64,000 bases of DNA from Agriterribacter humi (GCF_009192765.1 NZ_VOHQ01000002.1:62001-126000), one strand, 5' to 3'; shown: positions 23,325 through 33,014, numbered from the stretch's first letter. The notes: generated from the sequence alone by a model not told the origin. Translations and numbers: made by a program.

Positions 23325-24173
23325 TCAGATTGCGTGATGTGCTTTTGAAGCCTCCCATCCGATGATGGCGTTTTTACGGATGCTGCCCCAATGGTATTGG
23401 CCGATTTCGCCGGTAGATTTAATGACCCGGTGACAGGGGATAAGAAATGCTACCGGGTTATTTGCTACTGCAGTACCTACCGCCCGGGAAGCCCCTTCAT
23501 AACCGGCTTTCGCAGCCAGATTACTGTAGGTGGTAAGACCGCCGGCCGGTATTTTCAACAATGTTTCCCAAACCTTAATCTGGAAATCAGTTCCCTTTAA
23601 ATGTAATTTAATTTCATCCAGCTTACTCCAATCCTGGCTAAACACAAACAAGGCATTTTGCTGAATCAAGTCCACAACAGGATGATACTGTGCATTGGGA
23701 AAAACAGCTTTCAATTGAGCAAATGCTTTTTCCGGGCCCTCATCGGCAAAAGCCAAATAACATATTCCTTTTGCTGTTGAGGCTATAATCACGGAGCCAA
23801 AAGGCGTATCTGCAAATGCATAATTAATATGAAGTAAAGTGCCCCCATTTTTATATTCTCCCGGAGTCATACCTTCTACTTTAACAAACAGGTCATGTAA
23901 TCTACCTGTGCCTGAAAGCCCTGTCTCAAAAGCGGCATCAAGCAGGGTAGCGCCTGTATTTAATATATTTTTGGCATGGGTGGCACTCAGGTATTGTAAA
24001 AACTGCTTGGGGCTTACGCCTGCCCATTCCCGGAACATCCGCTGAAAGTGAAACGGGCTGAGGTGAACATGTGCTGCTGCTTCCTCCAGGTTCGGTTGCG
24101 ATTTGAAATTTTCTTTCAAGAAGGAAATTGCTTCTGCAATTCTTTTATAATCCAATGCTTGTTGTGTTTCCAT
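23325..24173 (-). CDS. AraC-HTH plus O6-methylguanine methyltransferase (Ada-like)
   Basis: This 282-residue protein joins an AraC-type DNA-binding domain (residues about 10-110, SPFHFQRMFREWAGVSPKQF) to a methyltransferase domain. The domain has the acceptor motif NPVAFLIPCHRVIKSTGEIG, in which Cys takes the methyl group from O6-methylguanine. It corresponds to E. coli Ada without the N-terminal metal-binding domain, which is encoded separately at 24784. It probably repairs DNA and activates this operon. Confidence 0.93.
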   Translation of the reverse strand: METQQALDYKRIAEAISFLKENFKSQPNLEEAAAHVHLSPFHFQRMFREWAGVSPKQFLQYLSATHAKNILNTGATLLDAAFETGLSGTGRLHDLFVKVEGMTPGEYKNGGTLLHINYAFADTPFGSVIIASTAKGICYLAFADEGPEKAFAQLKAVFPNAQYHPVVDLIQQNALFVFSQDWSKLDEIKLHLKGTDFQIKVWETLLKIPAGGLTTYSNLAAKAGYEGASRAVGTAVANNPVAFLIPCHRVIKSTGEIGQYHWGSIRKNAIIGWEASKAHHAI

Positions 24174-24185
24174 GATGTTTCATTT

Positions 24186-24797
24186 TTAAATTATTGTTCT
24201 GAAAGTAATATTGATCCTTCCGCCGGTAATATGCGGTTCCTTCTGAATACTGTGAAACCATTTGTGTTGCGTTTCGCCTTTCATCAGCAAAAAACTACCA
24301 GGTGTGAGGAGTATTTTTTCCTTTATATGCTTTTGTTGATAGTGGCGGAAATGGAAGTAACGGGCGGCGCCAAAACTAACTGAGCCAATTACCGGGTTAA
24401 TACCCAATGATTTTTCATTATCGCGGTGCCAGCCTATGCTATCATTTCCGTTGCGGTAACAATTAAGGAGTGCAGTGTTAAATACCTGCCCAGACAATTC
24501 TTCGATACGTTCTTTGATCAATAACAATTCCTTTGTCCACGGGTGCGGATGCATGGTGATGCCGGTATAACGATAAGATTTTCCTTCATCTCCATACCAT
24601 GCTGTAAGCCTCGGTTGCATCACTTTTTTACTCATTATAACAACCGGTTCCTGTTTCCAGTGAATATTTTTCTGTAAGGCTTCCCACAACTGTTCGCTTT
24701 CTTCTTTTGAAAAGAATTCGGGAAAAAGATACGCTTCACCGTCAATGGGTAATATATTTTGACTTATTGCCACAATCAATATATTATAGATCATCAT
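24186..24797 (-). CDS. alkB: AlkB-type DNA dioxygenase
   Basis: This 203-residue 2OG/Fe(II) enzyme oxidatively removes N-alkyl lesions such as 1-methyladenine. Iron and 2OG motifs are visible: NGNDSIGWHRDNEKSLGINP (H-x-D), the distal His in GETQHKWFHSI and RINITFR for 2OG. It overlaps the upstream Ada-domain gene by 14 bp and lies 12 bp before the methyltransferase gene. Confidence 0.93.
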   Translation of the reverse strand: MMIYNILIVAISQNILPIDGEAYLFPEFFSKEESEQLWEALQKNIHWKQEPVVIMSKKVMQPRLTAWYGDEGKSYRYTGITMHPHPWTKELLLIKERIEELSGQVFNTALLNCYRNGNDSIGWHRDNEKSLGINPVIGSVSFGAARYFHFRHYQQKHIKEKILLTPGSFLLMKGETQHKWFHSIQKEPHITGGRINITFRTII

Positions 24798-25062
24798 TAA
24801 AATTTACACCAGCTTTCCATCTTTTGTACTTATCCGGCAGGCAGGCCCCGCATGGACGATAACCTGCGCCAATAGCCTGTTGTTCATCTTTAAAAAATAC
24901 CCTGTTCGCTGTTTTCATCCGCTTGCCGGATTTACAGGATAATAAACCATAAATTTTTGCTTTTTTATAGCCTCCCCAGTTAATTGTTTTACTGCGTATG
25001 AGGCTTGCCAATTTCTTTTTCCGTTCTTCATTATTTTTACCCAGCGCTATGTGCTCAATCAT
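24784..25062 (-). CDS. Stand-alone Ada metal-binding domain protein
   Basis: This 92-residue protein matches the N-terminal zinc domain of Ada. KIYGLLSCKSGKRMKTANRV and FFKDEQQAIGAGYRPCGACL supply a single Cys, then C-x-x-C. In Ada such cysteines bind Zn, and one accepts methyl from phosphotriesters. It is the first gene of the repair operon. It may sense methyl damage in trans, or may only be a structural relative; only three cysteines are seen. Confidence 0.8.
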   Translation of the reverse strand: MIEHIALGKNNEERKKKLASLIRSKTINWGGYKKAKIYGLLSCKSGKRMKTANRVFFKDEQQAIGAGYRPCGACLPDKYKRWKAGVNFNDDL

Positions 25063-25227
25063 TGCTTTTGCTTTTTGATATACAAAACTACAGTTCAGTT
25101 GATATTGTTACAACCCGGTATTTGCTATGCTTCCCGGATTAATAAAAAATTGTGATGTTGTACTTTTTATTAAGTGAAGGAAAATGATTTTATGGCAGGA
25201 TTGATGTATTTTTTTGTAAGAAACTTT

Positions 25228-25242
25228 ATATACAACGTATAT
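25228..25242. promoter_or_regulatory. Palindrome in promoter of aminotransferase-fold gene
   Basis: ATATAC-AAC-GTATAT is a perfect 6-bp inverted repeat 33 bp before the ATG at 25275. Its place suggests an operator or part of the promoter. Confidence 0.4.
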
Positions 25243-25274
25243 TAGCTCATCAACACAAGATTAATTTTTTTCTT

Positions 25275-26630
25275 ATGGATCAGACCGTTTCAAAAGAACA
25301 AGGCGATATCAATACAGGTAGCTTAAGAGCTCAATATGTTGACAGCCTGAATGAAGAGACACGGCATTGGCTGGAAGAAGATGAAAAATATTTTTTGTAT
25401 CAGGCATTGTCTACACCGGTGATGAATGTACTGGCAAAAACCGAAGGCGCATGGATTGAAGATATGCAGGGCAGACGTTATCTAGACCTCCACGGCAATG
25501 GGGTGCACAATGCCGGCTTCTCCAACCCGGAAGTGATAGCTGCGGTACAAAAGCAGTTAGAGGAAAAGCTGGCGTTTACCCCGCGCCGTTATACCAATAT
25601 CCCGGCTATTGAGCTTGCAAAAAAACTGGTTGCCATAACCCCGCTGGAACTTACCCGTGTATTGTTTTGCCCCGGTGGTTCTGAAGCTATTGAAATGGCT
25701 GTTGCTTTAGCCAAACATGTAACCGGAAGGTGGAAAACAATTTCTTACTGGGATTCCTATCATGGCAATGGATTTCAGTCGTCCAGCATTGGTGGTGAAG
25801 AGCATTTCTCTACTGGTATGGGACCCATGATGCCCGGGGCATTTCATATTGAATTTCCAAACTATTACCGTAACCCGTGGGAACTGAAGGATGAGGAGGC
25901 TATTGACGAACAATACCTGCGTCAACTGAAGATCATCCTGCAAAGAAATCCTGACATAGCCGCTATTGTTGCCGAACCCATCTCTTCCACGCCGGTAATA
26001 CCATCGCAAAGGTACTGGCAGCAGATCAGGGAAATTTGCGATGCGAATGGTATCTTCCTCATTTTCGATGAAATTATTGAAGGGCTGGGAAGAACGGGCA
26101 AATGGTTTGCCTGTGAGCATTATGTAACACCCGATGTGCTGGTGCTGGGCAAATCGCTTGGCGGAGGATTGCTGCCCCTTGCAGGTATTGTAACCGAAGA
26201 AAAGTATAATGTTTTGCAACACCGTTCCATCGGTCATTTTACGCACGAAAAGAATCCTTTGTCGGCCACGGCAGGGCTTGCAGCTATTCACTATATCGAA
26301 TCGCATGAGCTGGTAAAAAATGCAGCAACGCTTGGCGATTATTTACTGGAACAGCTTCTTGAACTCAAAAAGCGCTTCCCTGTTATGGGCAATGTGGCCG
26401 GTAAAGGGATGCATCTCGGTATTGATCTTGTTAAAGACCCGGTTACCAAAGAGCGTGCAACTTTGTATGCAGAACAGATCATGTACGATTGTTTGGAACA
26501 GGGTGTTGCATTTAAAGTAATTGAGGGTAATATCTTAACCCTGCGCCCTTCGCTGATTATTACAAAAGATGATTGCGACTTCATCGTTCGCTCACTTGAA
26601 ATTGCATTTGGGCGGAATAAAGTGTACTAA
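25275..26630 (+). CDS. Class-III aminotransferase-fold PLP enzyme
   Basis: This 451-residue fold-type I PLP enzyme has the class-III signatures CPGGSEAIEMAVALAKHVTG, IFLIFDEIIEGLGRTGKWFA and the PLP lysine in VLVLGKSLGGGLLPLAGIV. Members act as omega-aminotransferases, and some relatives are lyases of aminophosphonates. The sequence does not decide between these. It has its own promoter and is convergent with the GNAT gene. Confidence 0.88.
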   Translation: MDQTVSKEQGDINTGSLRAQYVDSLNEETRHWLEEDEKYFLYQALSTPVMNVLAKTEGAWIEDMQGRRYLDLHGNGVHNAGFSNPEVIAAVQKQLEEKLAFTPRRYTNIPAIELAKKLVAITPLELTRVLFCPGGSEAIEMAVALAKHVTGRWKTISYWDSYHGNGFQSSSIGGEEHFSTGMGPMMPGAFHIEFPNYYRNPWELKDEEAIDEQYLRQLKIILQRNPDIAAIVAEPISSTPVIPSQRYWQQIREICDANGIFLIFDEIIEGLGRTGKWFACEHYVTPDVLVLGKSLGGGLLPLAGIVTEEKYNVLQHRSIGHFTHEKNPLSATAGLAAIHYIESHELVKNAATLGDYLLEQLLELKKRFPVMGNVAGKGMHLGIDLVKDPVTKERATLYAEQIMYDCLEQGVAFKVIEGNILTLRPSLIITKDDCDFIVRSLEIAFGRNKVY

Positions 26631-26697
26631 CGTTAAATTAACCTAATATGCTGTATGTTCTTTGTGAGAGGGGAAAGGACAAAGGTGAGCATTTCTT

Positions 26698-27561
26698 TTA
26701 TCCAAACTCAGGTCCGCATATAGCATACAGCTTACTGCTCGTTCCGCGAAAAGGATTTTCCGCTTTGTACATTCTTGTAAAATAACGTTGCGTGCTGAAT
26801 CCAATAGCAGTTAATGAATGCATCAGTTCTTCTTTATCACACAACACATCCACAACAACCGGTTTGCCCGTAAGTTGGTTCAGCGCATGCAACATAAGTA
26901 CATTCGCATCCGATTGCGTTTGTGCTATTACGGGTCCTATGTGATGGTATTTGCTTCCGTCTCTTCCCAGTGCAAACCCTGTAACATGATTATTTTGTAA
27001 CAGTACCCATGCTTTATGAGGGTGGGTTCTTACCAGCATTTCAATTAGCGGCGTTCTGTTAACGCCAAAAACAATTTCATCCAGGACAATGATTTCCGGA
27101 ATATGTTCTAACGGGATTGGTTCCGGCAATGCACCACTACCGGGAATGGCTATTTTTTGGGAGGCTGTATTCATCATTCTTGCAATGCGGTATTCGTCTT
27201 TAAATCCAAATTTTTTATACACCTGCTGCCCCTGGGCTGTGGCATCGAGCTTAACCGAAGGGAAGTGTTTCAATTTTCCAAAAACATGGTCAAGCAGTAA
27301 TTTGCTTATTCCTCTTCCCCTGTACGCTTTATTTACCAGCACCATTCCAATCCAGGCAAGCCGGCCGGAATAATTAATGGCCATGGTTGTTGCAATGATT
27401 TCTTTTTCACATACAGCCGCAATACAAATATTCCGGGGATCTGCTATAAAAAAATTCCAGTCGTTTGCCGTTTGGTTCCAGCCTTCAGCAGCAGATAGTT
27501 TCATTGCAGCCGGGGTATCACCTGCCTGCATAGGTCTTACTATGATGGAGTTGGCTTCCAT
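26698..27561 (-). CDS. Two-domain GNAT N-acetyltransferase
   Basis: This 287-residue protein has an N-terminal GNAT domain with the acetyl-CoA loop in VNKAYRGRGISKLLLDHVFG. The second domain (about residue 150 on) is of the kind that follows GNAT in some amine acetyltransferases. The substrate is unknown. It lies 17 bp downstream of the MFS transporter gene, so the two form an operon. Confidence 0.85.
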   Translation of the reverse strand: MEANSIIVRPMQAGDTPAAMKLSAAEGWNQTANDWNFFIADPRNICIAAVCEKEIIATTMAINYSGRLAWIGMVLVNKAYRGRGISKLLLDHVFGKLKHFPSVKLDATAQGQQVYKKFGFKDEYRIARMMNTASQKIAIPGSGALPEPIPLEHIPEIIVLDEIVFGVNRTPLIEMLVRTHPHKAWVLLQNNHVTGFALGRDGSKYHHIGPVIAQTQSDANVLMLHALNQLTGKPVVVDVLCDKEELMHSLTAIGFSTQRYFTRMYKAENPFRGTSSKLYAICGPEFG

Positions 27562-27578
27562 TGAGTGATGCTTTTAGC

Positions 27579-28847
27579 TTATCCTTCTTCTGTATAATTC
27601 ATATCTTTTTTAAACGTTTCTTCAAGATAAAAAAGTGCAACTATCGCCAAAGCATAAGCGATCAATCCTACGATTAATGCACCGTAAATGATTCCTGCAT
27701 AACTTTTCATCAATATAAAAAGAGCCGTTAGCGGTATAACGGTAGCCCTTACAAAATTGGGTATGGTGGTGGCAACTGTTGCCCTGAGATTGGATCCGAA
27801 AAGCTCCGCTGCAACGGTTATAAAAAGTGTCCAGTAACCACTTGAAAAACCCAGGCAGGCGCAGATCACATAGAACCATGTAGCAGTATGGAAAGGAGCC
27901 AGCAGGTAAATGATCACCAATGAAACGGAGATCAGTATAAACAGCAGGATGGCTTTTTTCCTGCTCTGCAAATACTGGCTTAAAAATCCGCTGACGAGGT
28001 TTCCTGCTACCTGTCCCGAAAAAGCAAGCATTACCGCTTTGCCGGCGTTGATGGGCTGATCGAGCCCGAGCGCCTGTCCGAATTCGGGAGAAAAGGTAAT
28101 TAATATGCCCACCACAAACCATATAGGCATTCCAATAACAATTCCATTGATATATTTTAATAGCCTCTTTTTGTTGTTCAGCAGCATGAACACATTGCCC
28201 CGCTTGATTTTTTGCGCTTTCAGTTTTATAAAGATGCCCGACTCAAACACCCTGATGCGTAAAACCATCAGCAGCAGCCCTAATCCGCCTCCAATAAAAT
28301 AGGATATCCGCCAATCGAAAAAATACGATACAAGATAGGCGAGCAATGCACCCATTACCCCCATAGTGGCTACTAACGTAGCGCCATAACCGCGGATTTT
28401 ATTCGGTAAAATTTCCGACACTAATGTAATGCCTGCACCCAGTTCACCTGCAAGTCCGAAGCCGGCAATAAACCGCAATACTGCATAAGCACCCACAGAA
28501 GTCACAAATCCGTTGCCGATATTGGCTAAAGAATAAATTAAAATGGAACCGAACAATACAGACAACCTGCCTTTTCTGTCGCCCATAATGCCCCATACAA
28601 TTCCGCCAATCAGCATGCCCGCCATTTGCAGGTTCAGTAACATGAGCCCGTCTTTCATGATACTTTCGCCGGAAAGGTTTAATGATTTTAAACTGGGCAC
28701 ACGAACAATGCTGAACAGAAATAAATCGTACATGTCTACCATATACCCAAGTGCCGCCACCAGCACAGGAAGCCGTAACAGGTGCTGAACAGTGGTTCTG
28801 GAATCTGCAGGTATGGCCGCAGTTGCCAAAGAATCCTTTATCATCAT
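27579..28847 (-). CDS. MFS transporter (metabolite:H+ symporter type)
   Basis: This 422-residue inner-membrane protein has twelve predicted segments. The MFS loop motif is GIMGDRKGRLSVLFG after helix 2, with a typical RFIAGFGLAGELGAGITLVS helix 4. It is probably an importer for a sugar or organic acid. First gene of a pair with the GNAT gene. Confidence 0.88.
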   Translation of the reverse strand: MMIKDSLATAAIPADSRTTVQHLLRLPVLVAALGYMVDMYDLFLFSIVRVPSLKSLNLSGESIMKDGLMLLNLQMAGMLIGGIVWGIMGDRKGRLSVLFGSILIYSLANIGNGFVTSVGAYAVLRFIAGFGLAGELGAGITLVSEILPNKIRGYGATLVATMGVMGALLAYLVSYFFDWRISYFIGGGLGLLLMVLRIRVFESGIFIKLKAQKIKRGNVFMLLNNKKRLLKYINGIVIGMPIWFVVGILITFSPEFGQALGLDQPINAGKAVMLAFSGQVAGNLVSGFLSQYLQSRKKAILLFILISVSLVIIYLLAPFHTATWFYVICACLGFSSGYWTLFITVAAELFGSNLRATVATTIPNFVRATVIPLTALFILMKSYAGIIYGALIVGLIAYALAIVALFYLEETFKKDMNYTEEG

Positions 28848-28868
28848 ATTTAATGGTTGCTTTTAGAG

Positions 28869-28925
28869 AGGCTTCAGGTTTCAGGTTACAGGTCTCGGGT
28901 TACAGGTTTCAGCTCCTGAAACTTG
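28869..28925. repeat. Degenerate GGTTTCAGG/GGTTACAGG repeat
   Basis: A short tandem run of variants of AGGTTTCAGGTTACAGG lies in the spacer upstream of the MFS gene, followed by a partly inverted continuation (CTTGCAACTTGTAACCTGC). Similar words occur at 33015-33060. No coding signal. Confidence 0.5.
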
Positions 28926-28984
28926 CAACTTGTAACCTGCACTTCTCTAACTTATAAACCCAAAACTTCCAAACTATAAACTTC

Positions 28985-30718
28985 TCATCCCTTTGTTTGT
29001 TTTGCACTTGTCAGCTTATACAATTTTCCGTCTGCTTTGGTTAATATATACAATTCACCTTGCGCATCCCTGCCAAAATGCAGGTCAACCCGCTTGCTTC
29101 CGCAAGCTTCAACAAGTGTTGTGGAAGCTCCGTCAATCGCAATGCTCCATTCTTTAATGGAAGCTTGTTCTCCCTGTTTTATATCGGCGGCGTTGATGTA
29201 GAATAATCTTCCCGACGGGATATCACCAAAGAAATATTTTCCTTTCAACTGTGGAATCTCATGACCCCAATATTCCAGCCCTCCTGAAATAGCAGCACCC
29301 TCGTCATGATCAAATTCAGCAACGGGATAAGTGATCTTATACACACTATCGTTTGCAGGCAGCGGGTATACATCATTGATATCTCCGTTGAGGTCTATAA
29401 CAAAACGGCCTTCCCTGGCAGGCCAGCCATAATTCTTACCGGGAACAATAAGATTTACGGATTCAATATGATGCTGACCGATATTACAGGCCAGCATTTT
29501 ACCATCCGCGCTCCAGCTAATCCGGTGCGGGTTCCTGAAGCCATAAGCATAAATTTCTCCGGACGTTTTATTTTTAGAATTTTGAAACAATGGATTGCTT
29601 TTGGGAATACCGTAGTGACCGTTAGCGCTGTTCCTGCCCAGCGGATCTATGCGAAGAATGGTGCCCCATATTTTGTCTTTGTCTGCTGCTAAAAAAGGAT
29701 AGCCATTTTCAACACTGCCGCCATCTCCTACACCAATATACAGGAGTCCATAATCTTCATTGCCGGGTTTCGCAAGCGGGTTAAAAGTAATTTCCTGTAT
29801 GCCGTGAATGCCACCCACCATATCCGCTCTGAACAACTCGCGGCTGGTTCCTGCAAAGATATCAGCAGCAGGATCTTTTGCTTTCCATTCTGTTACTACC
29901 CATTGTACTGTTGATTTAATAGAATCGTTGTAGCTAAATTCGGCTTTTATTGTACGGGGCGGTTCGGTATGCGTGGTATAAAAGAGACCATTTTTTGCAA
30001 AGTTGGGATGAAAGGCGAAACTGCCCAGTCCTGTAGCCAATCCCGGCTGATGAATAAACGCAGGCTTCAGTTTGATGATATCCATATACAGCACAGGCTT
30101 TCCATCCTTTATTTTATATAGTTTTCCGTTAAGGTCATTTACAAATAAATTGCCGGTAGCGGGCTCAAAGTCGAGCTTGGTAATTCGCGCCAGCGGTTTT
30201 TTGCCCTCAGCCGAGGTGGCAGGGAATGTTGTAACCTCTTCAAGATTCACTACCAGTCCGCTAAATTTTATTCTTTCAGGAATAGGATCAGCCAGTCCTT
30301 TATCGCTTCCTTTCTTTTTCTTTCCCGATGAGTGCTCTACATTCATAAAAGCGATGAGTGCATTTACATCATTATCCTTGAGGCTGGCAAATGAGGGCAT
30401 CATGGTTTTGTATTCCTTAAATAATTGGGTTGCCCGTTCATCGCCCGATGCAATGGTTTGTTCGGGATTAAGGATGAAGTGACGTAACCATTCTACAGAG
30501 ACTTCAGTGGTTATACCTGCCAGCTTTGGTCCAATACCATTTTGCTGCATATTGTGGCAACTGGCGCAATATTGATTAAACAGGGTTTTGCCGGATGCAA
30601 TGACCGTAGAATCTGCCGGGATCGTATCCTGGTGCGATGATGAACCCGAATGGCAGGAACAGAAAAAAAACAGCAAAGGAAGGAGCGCAATTTGAATGAT
30701 CGGTATTCTTTTTTGCAT
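28985..30718 (-). CDS. Cytochrome c / PQQ-type sugar dehydrogenase fusion lipoprotein
   Basis: This 577-residue exported protein has a lipobox-like FFFCSCHSG. A cytochrome c domain follows with heme motif CASCHNM (about residue 51) and distal Met region. Residues from about 150 on form a beta-propeller of the glucose/sorbosone dehydrogenase kind (LARITKLDFEPATGNLFVND; IHGIQEITFNPLAKPGNEDY). Relatives oxidize sugars with PQQ and pass electrons to heme. It begins the long minus-strand sugar region. Confidence 0.88.
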   Translation of the reverse strand: MQKRIPIIQIALLPLLFFFCSCHSGSSSHQDTIPADSTVIASGKTLFNQYCASCHNMQQNGIGPKLAGITTEVSVEWLRHFILNPEQTIASGDERATQLFKEYKTMMPSFASLKDNDVNALIAFMNVEHSSGKKKKGSDKGLADPIPERIKFSGLVVNLEEVTTFPATSAEGKKPLARITKLDFEPATGNLFVNDLNGKLYKIKDGKPVLYMDIIKLKPAFIHQPGLATGLGSFAFHPNFAKNGLFYTTHTEPPRTIKAEFSYNDSIKSTVQWVVTEWKAKDPAADIFAGTSRELFRADMVGGIHGIQEITFNPLAKPGNEDYGLLYIGVGDGGSVENGYPFLAADKDKIWGTILRIDPLGRNSANGHYGIPKSNPLFQNSKNKTSGEIYAYGFRNPHRISWSADGKMLACNIGQHHIESVNLIVPGKNYGWPAREGRFVIDLNGDINDVYPLPANDSVYKITYPVAEFDHDEGAAISGGLEYWGHEIPQLKGKYFFGDIPSGRLFYINAADIKQGEQASIKEWSIAIDGASTTLVEACGSKRVDLHFGRDAQGELYILTKADGKLYKLTSAKQTKG

Positions 30719-30764
30719 TGTAGATAAATGTAGTAGTATATGATAGTTTGTATGTTTTCATAGG

Positions 30765-31012
30765 AGGATCATAAGGCACATAGGTTCACATAGGGTTTGG
30801 TATTCTAATGTTCTTTAAGTAAATCGTTTTTTCTCTTCTATTGTGTTCCTATGTTCCTACTGTGTCTATGTGTTAGTGTATTTTTTCAACACGTAGAAGG
30901 ATCATAGACACATAGGCTTGGATTTCTGATATTTTTTAAATAAATGGTTTTTCTTTCTATTGTGTTTCTATGTTTCTACTGTGCCTATATGTTTGATGTT
31001 CTTTTTCCCACA
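30765..31012. repeat. Tandem pair of intergenic stem-loop repeats
   Basis: Two degenerate copies of a unit of about 120-133 bp lie at 30765-30897 and 30898-31012. Each begins with AGGATCATA and CACATAGG words and ends with CTATTGTGTTCCTATG-like and CTATGTG words, so the ends of a unit can pair. It is a non-coding repeat element of unknown role. Confidence 0.6.
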
Positions 31013-31042
31013 TAAGATCATAATTGGTTTTTCTATTCTCAA

Positions 31043-31813
31043 TTATAATCTCGGGATGGTTAGTCCTCCGTCTACCATAATTACCTGCCCGGTTGAATAC
31101 ATGAAATCGCCTTTTGCAAGTACTGCCACCACCTTGCCCACATCTTCCGGCTGGCCCCAGCGCTGTTGTACGCATAATCCTTCCTCAATCATTTTGTCGT
31201 ATTTTTCTTTCACACCTGCTGTCATATCGGTACGGATGATACCAGGTCTTACTTCAAAAACAGGGATATTAAATACTCCCAGTCTTACGGCAAACAACTG
31301 TGTTGCCATGCTAAGCCCGGCTTTTGACAGACAATATTCTCCCCGGTTTACAGATGCCACTGTGGCCGACATGGAAGAAATGTTGACGATGCATCCATTG
31401 AAAGTGCCATCTTTTTTCTTTTGCTCAATCATCCAGTTGGCGGCTTTCTGCATAAGAAAATAGCTGCCTTTTAAATTGGTGTTCATCACTTCATCATAAC
31501 TTTCTTCCGTTGCTTCCAGTATATCGTTGCGCTGCCTTGGCGCCATCCCGGCATTGTTTACGAGTACGTCAAGTCTTTGATAGTATTTTTTTACTTCATT
31601 GATCATATTTTCCCTGTCTGCAGATGAAGCTATACTCCCGCGGCAATAGATTACATCGTTGCCATAGCTTTTTAATTGCTTTATCGCGTCTTCCACATCC
31701 TCCGCCGGGCGCATGCCATTAATAGCCAAATCAAAACCATTTTCCGCCAACTGTGTGGCAATGCCAAAACCAATGCCCCTGCTGCCACCTGTTACTAATG
31801 CTACCTTTTTCAT
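31043..31813 (-). CDS. SDR-family oxidoreductase
   Basis: This 256-residue NAD(P)-dependent short-chain dehydrogenase has the TGGSRGIGFGIA nucleotide-binding loop, the NNAG motif, the catalytic Ser in NISSMSATVA and YCLSK with Tyr and Lys. It resembles 3-ketoacyl reductases, but the context (Gfo/Idh, isomerase, GH88) points to sugar alcohol or keto-sugar reduction. It follows the Gfo/Idh gene by 13 bp. Confidence 0.9.
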   Translation of the reverse strand: MKKVALVTGGSRGIGFGIATQLAENGFDLAINGMRPAEDVEDAIKQLKSYGNDVIYCRGSIASSADRENMINEVKKYYQRLDVLVNNAGMAPRQRNDILEATEESYDEVMNTNLKGSYFLMQKAANWMIEQKKKDGTFNGCIVNISSMSATVASVNRGEYCLSKAGLSMATQLFAVRLGVFNIPVFEVRPGIIRTDMTAGVKEKYDKMIEEGLCVQQRWGQPEDVGKVVAVLAKGDFMYSTGQVIMVDGGLTIPRL

Positions 31814-31826
31814 TATAGTGGATAAT

Positions 31827-32972
31827 TTAAAGTTCCGGGATAGTTACCCAGCATCTTTTGCTCCAGCTTTCCAATCCTTTTTCTGCGAGCTGCACGCCTT
31901 TCACACCTTCACGCAAATCCCAGGGAAAAGGTTCATCCTTTACAACATGTTTTAAAAACAGTTCCCACTGCACTTTAAAGGCATTATCGTAAACCTCCTG
32001 TTCGGGTACTTTCGACCAACCTTCAAAAAAATTAATCGGTTGTGCTATGTCCGGGTTCCATACCGGTTTGGGTGTATTGCCATAATGCTGGATATAACAT
32101 TCGCGTAAACCCGCCACAGCAGAACCTTTTGTGCCATCTACCTGCAGCGTCAGCAGGTCATCACGTCTAACCCTAACCGCCCAGGAAGAATTGAATTGCG
32201 CAATAATGCCGTTTTCCAGTTCAAATGTAGCATAGGCGGCATCGTCTGCTGTGCATTTGTAGGTGTTACCCTGCTCATCAACTCTTTCGGGAATATGCGT
32301 GGCGCCCAGGCAGGATACCGCTTTCACTTTTCCAAACACATTGTCGAGCACATAACGCCAGTGACAAAGCATGTCAACAATAATACCACCGTCATCTTCT
32401 TTTCTGTAATTCCATGATGGTCTTTGTGCAGGAATAGAGTCGCCTTCAAATACCCAGTAACCAAATTCGCCGCGTACTGAAAGTATTTTACCAAAGAAGC
32501 CCTGCTGGATGAGACGCTTAAGCTTTACAATACCGGGCAGCCACAGTTTATCCTGCACTACACCATTTTTTACACCGGCATGTTTACACAACTCATATAA
32601 TTCCATCGCTTCTTTTGTGTTCACCGCTATGGGCTTTTCGCAATAAATATGTTTCCCTTTTTTTACTGCTTTACGAACCGCGTCTGCACGACGTCCGGTA
32701 GTTTGAGCATCAAAGTAGATGATATTATGCGGATCTTCCAGCACCTCATCAAGATTGGTACTGCTTTTACTGATGCCGGTTAAAGCACAAAGTTTTTGTA
32801 ATTTATTTTCATCACGGCCAACCAGCACAGGGTCGGGCGTAATGACCTCGCCGGCGCCAATTTTTACGCCGCCTTGTTTTATGATTTCGGCAATGGAGCG
32901 CAGCAAATGCTGGTTGGTGCCCATGCGCCCGGTAACGCCGTTCATGATGATGCCTATATTATGCGCTTTCAT
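31827..32972 (-). CDS. Gfo/Idh/MocA-family oxidoreductase
   Basis: The ATG at 32972 gives 381 residues (MKAHNIGIIMNGVTGRMGTN). It has an N-terminal Rossmann domain, the EKPIAVN motif with the family's Lys in HIYCEKPIAVNTKEAME, and a C-terminal domain with WNYRKEDDGGIIVDMLCHWR. Such enzymes oxidize or reduce sugars with NAD(P). It sits in a sugar-catabolic run. Confidence 0.9.
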   Translation of the reverse strand: MKAHNIGIIMNGVTGRMGTNQHLLRSIAEIIKQGGVKIGAGEVITPDPVLVGRDENKLQKLCALTGISKSSTNLDEVLEDPHNIIYFDAQTTGRRADAVRKAVKKGKHIYCEKPIAVNTKEAMELYELCKHAGVKNGVVQDKLWLPGIVKLKRLIQQGFFGKILSVRGEFGYWVFEGDSIPAQRPSWNYRKEDDGGIIVDMLCHWRYVLDNVFGKVKAVSCLGATHIPERVDEQGNTYKCTADDAAYATFELENGIIAQFNSSWAVRVRRDDLLTLQVDGTKGSAVAGLRECYIQHYGNTPKPVWNPDIAQPINFFEGWSKVPEQEVYDNAFKVQWELFLKHVVKDEPFPWDLREGVKGVQLAEKGLESWSKRCWVTIPEL

Positions 32973-33014
32973 ATTGTAATTTGTTATCGTTTTGTTTTCA
33001 TCTTTCAGCTCACG

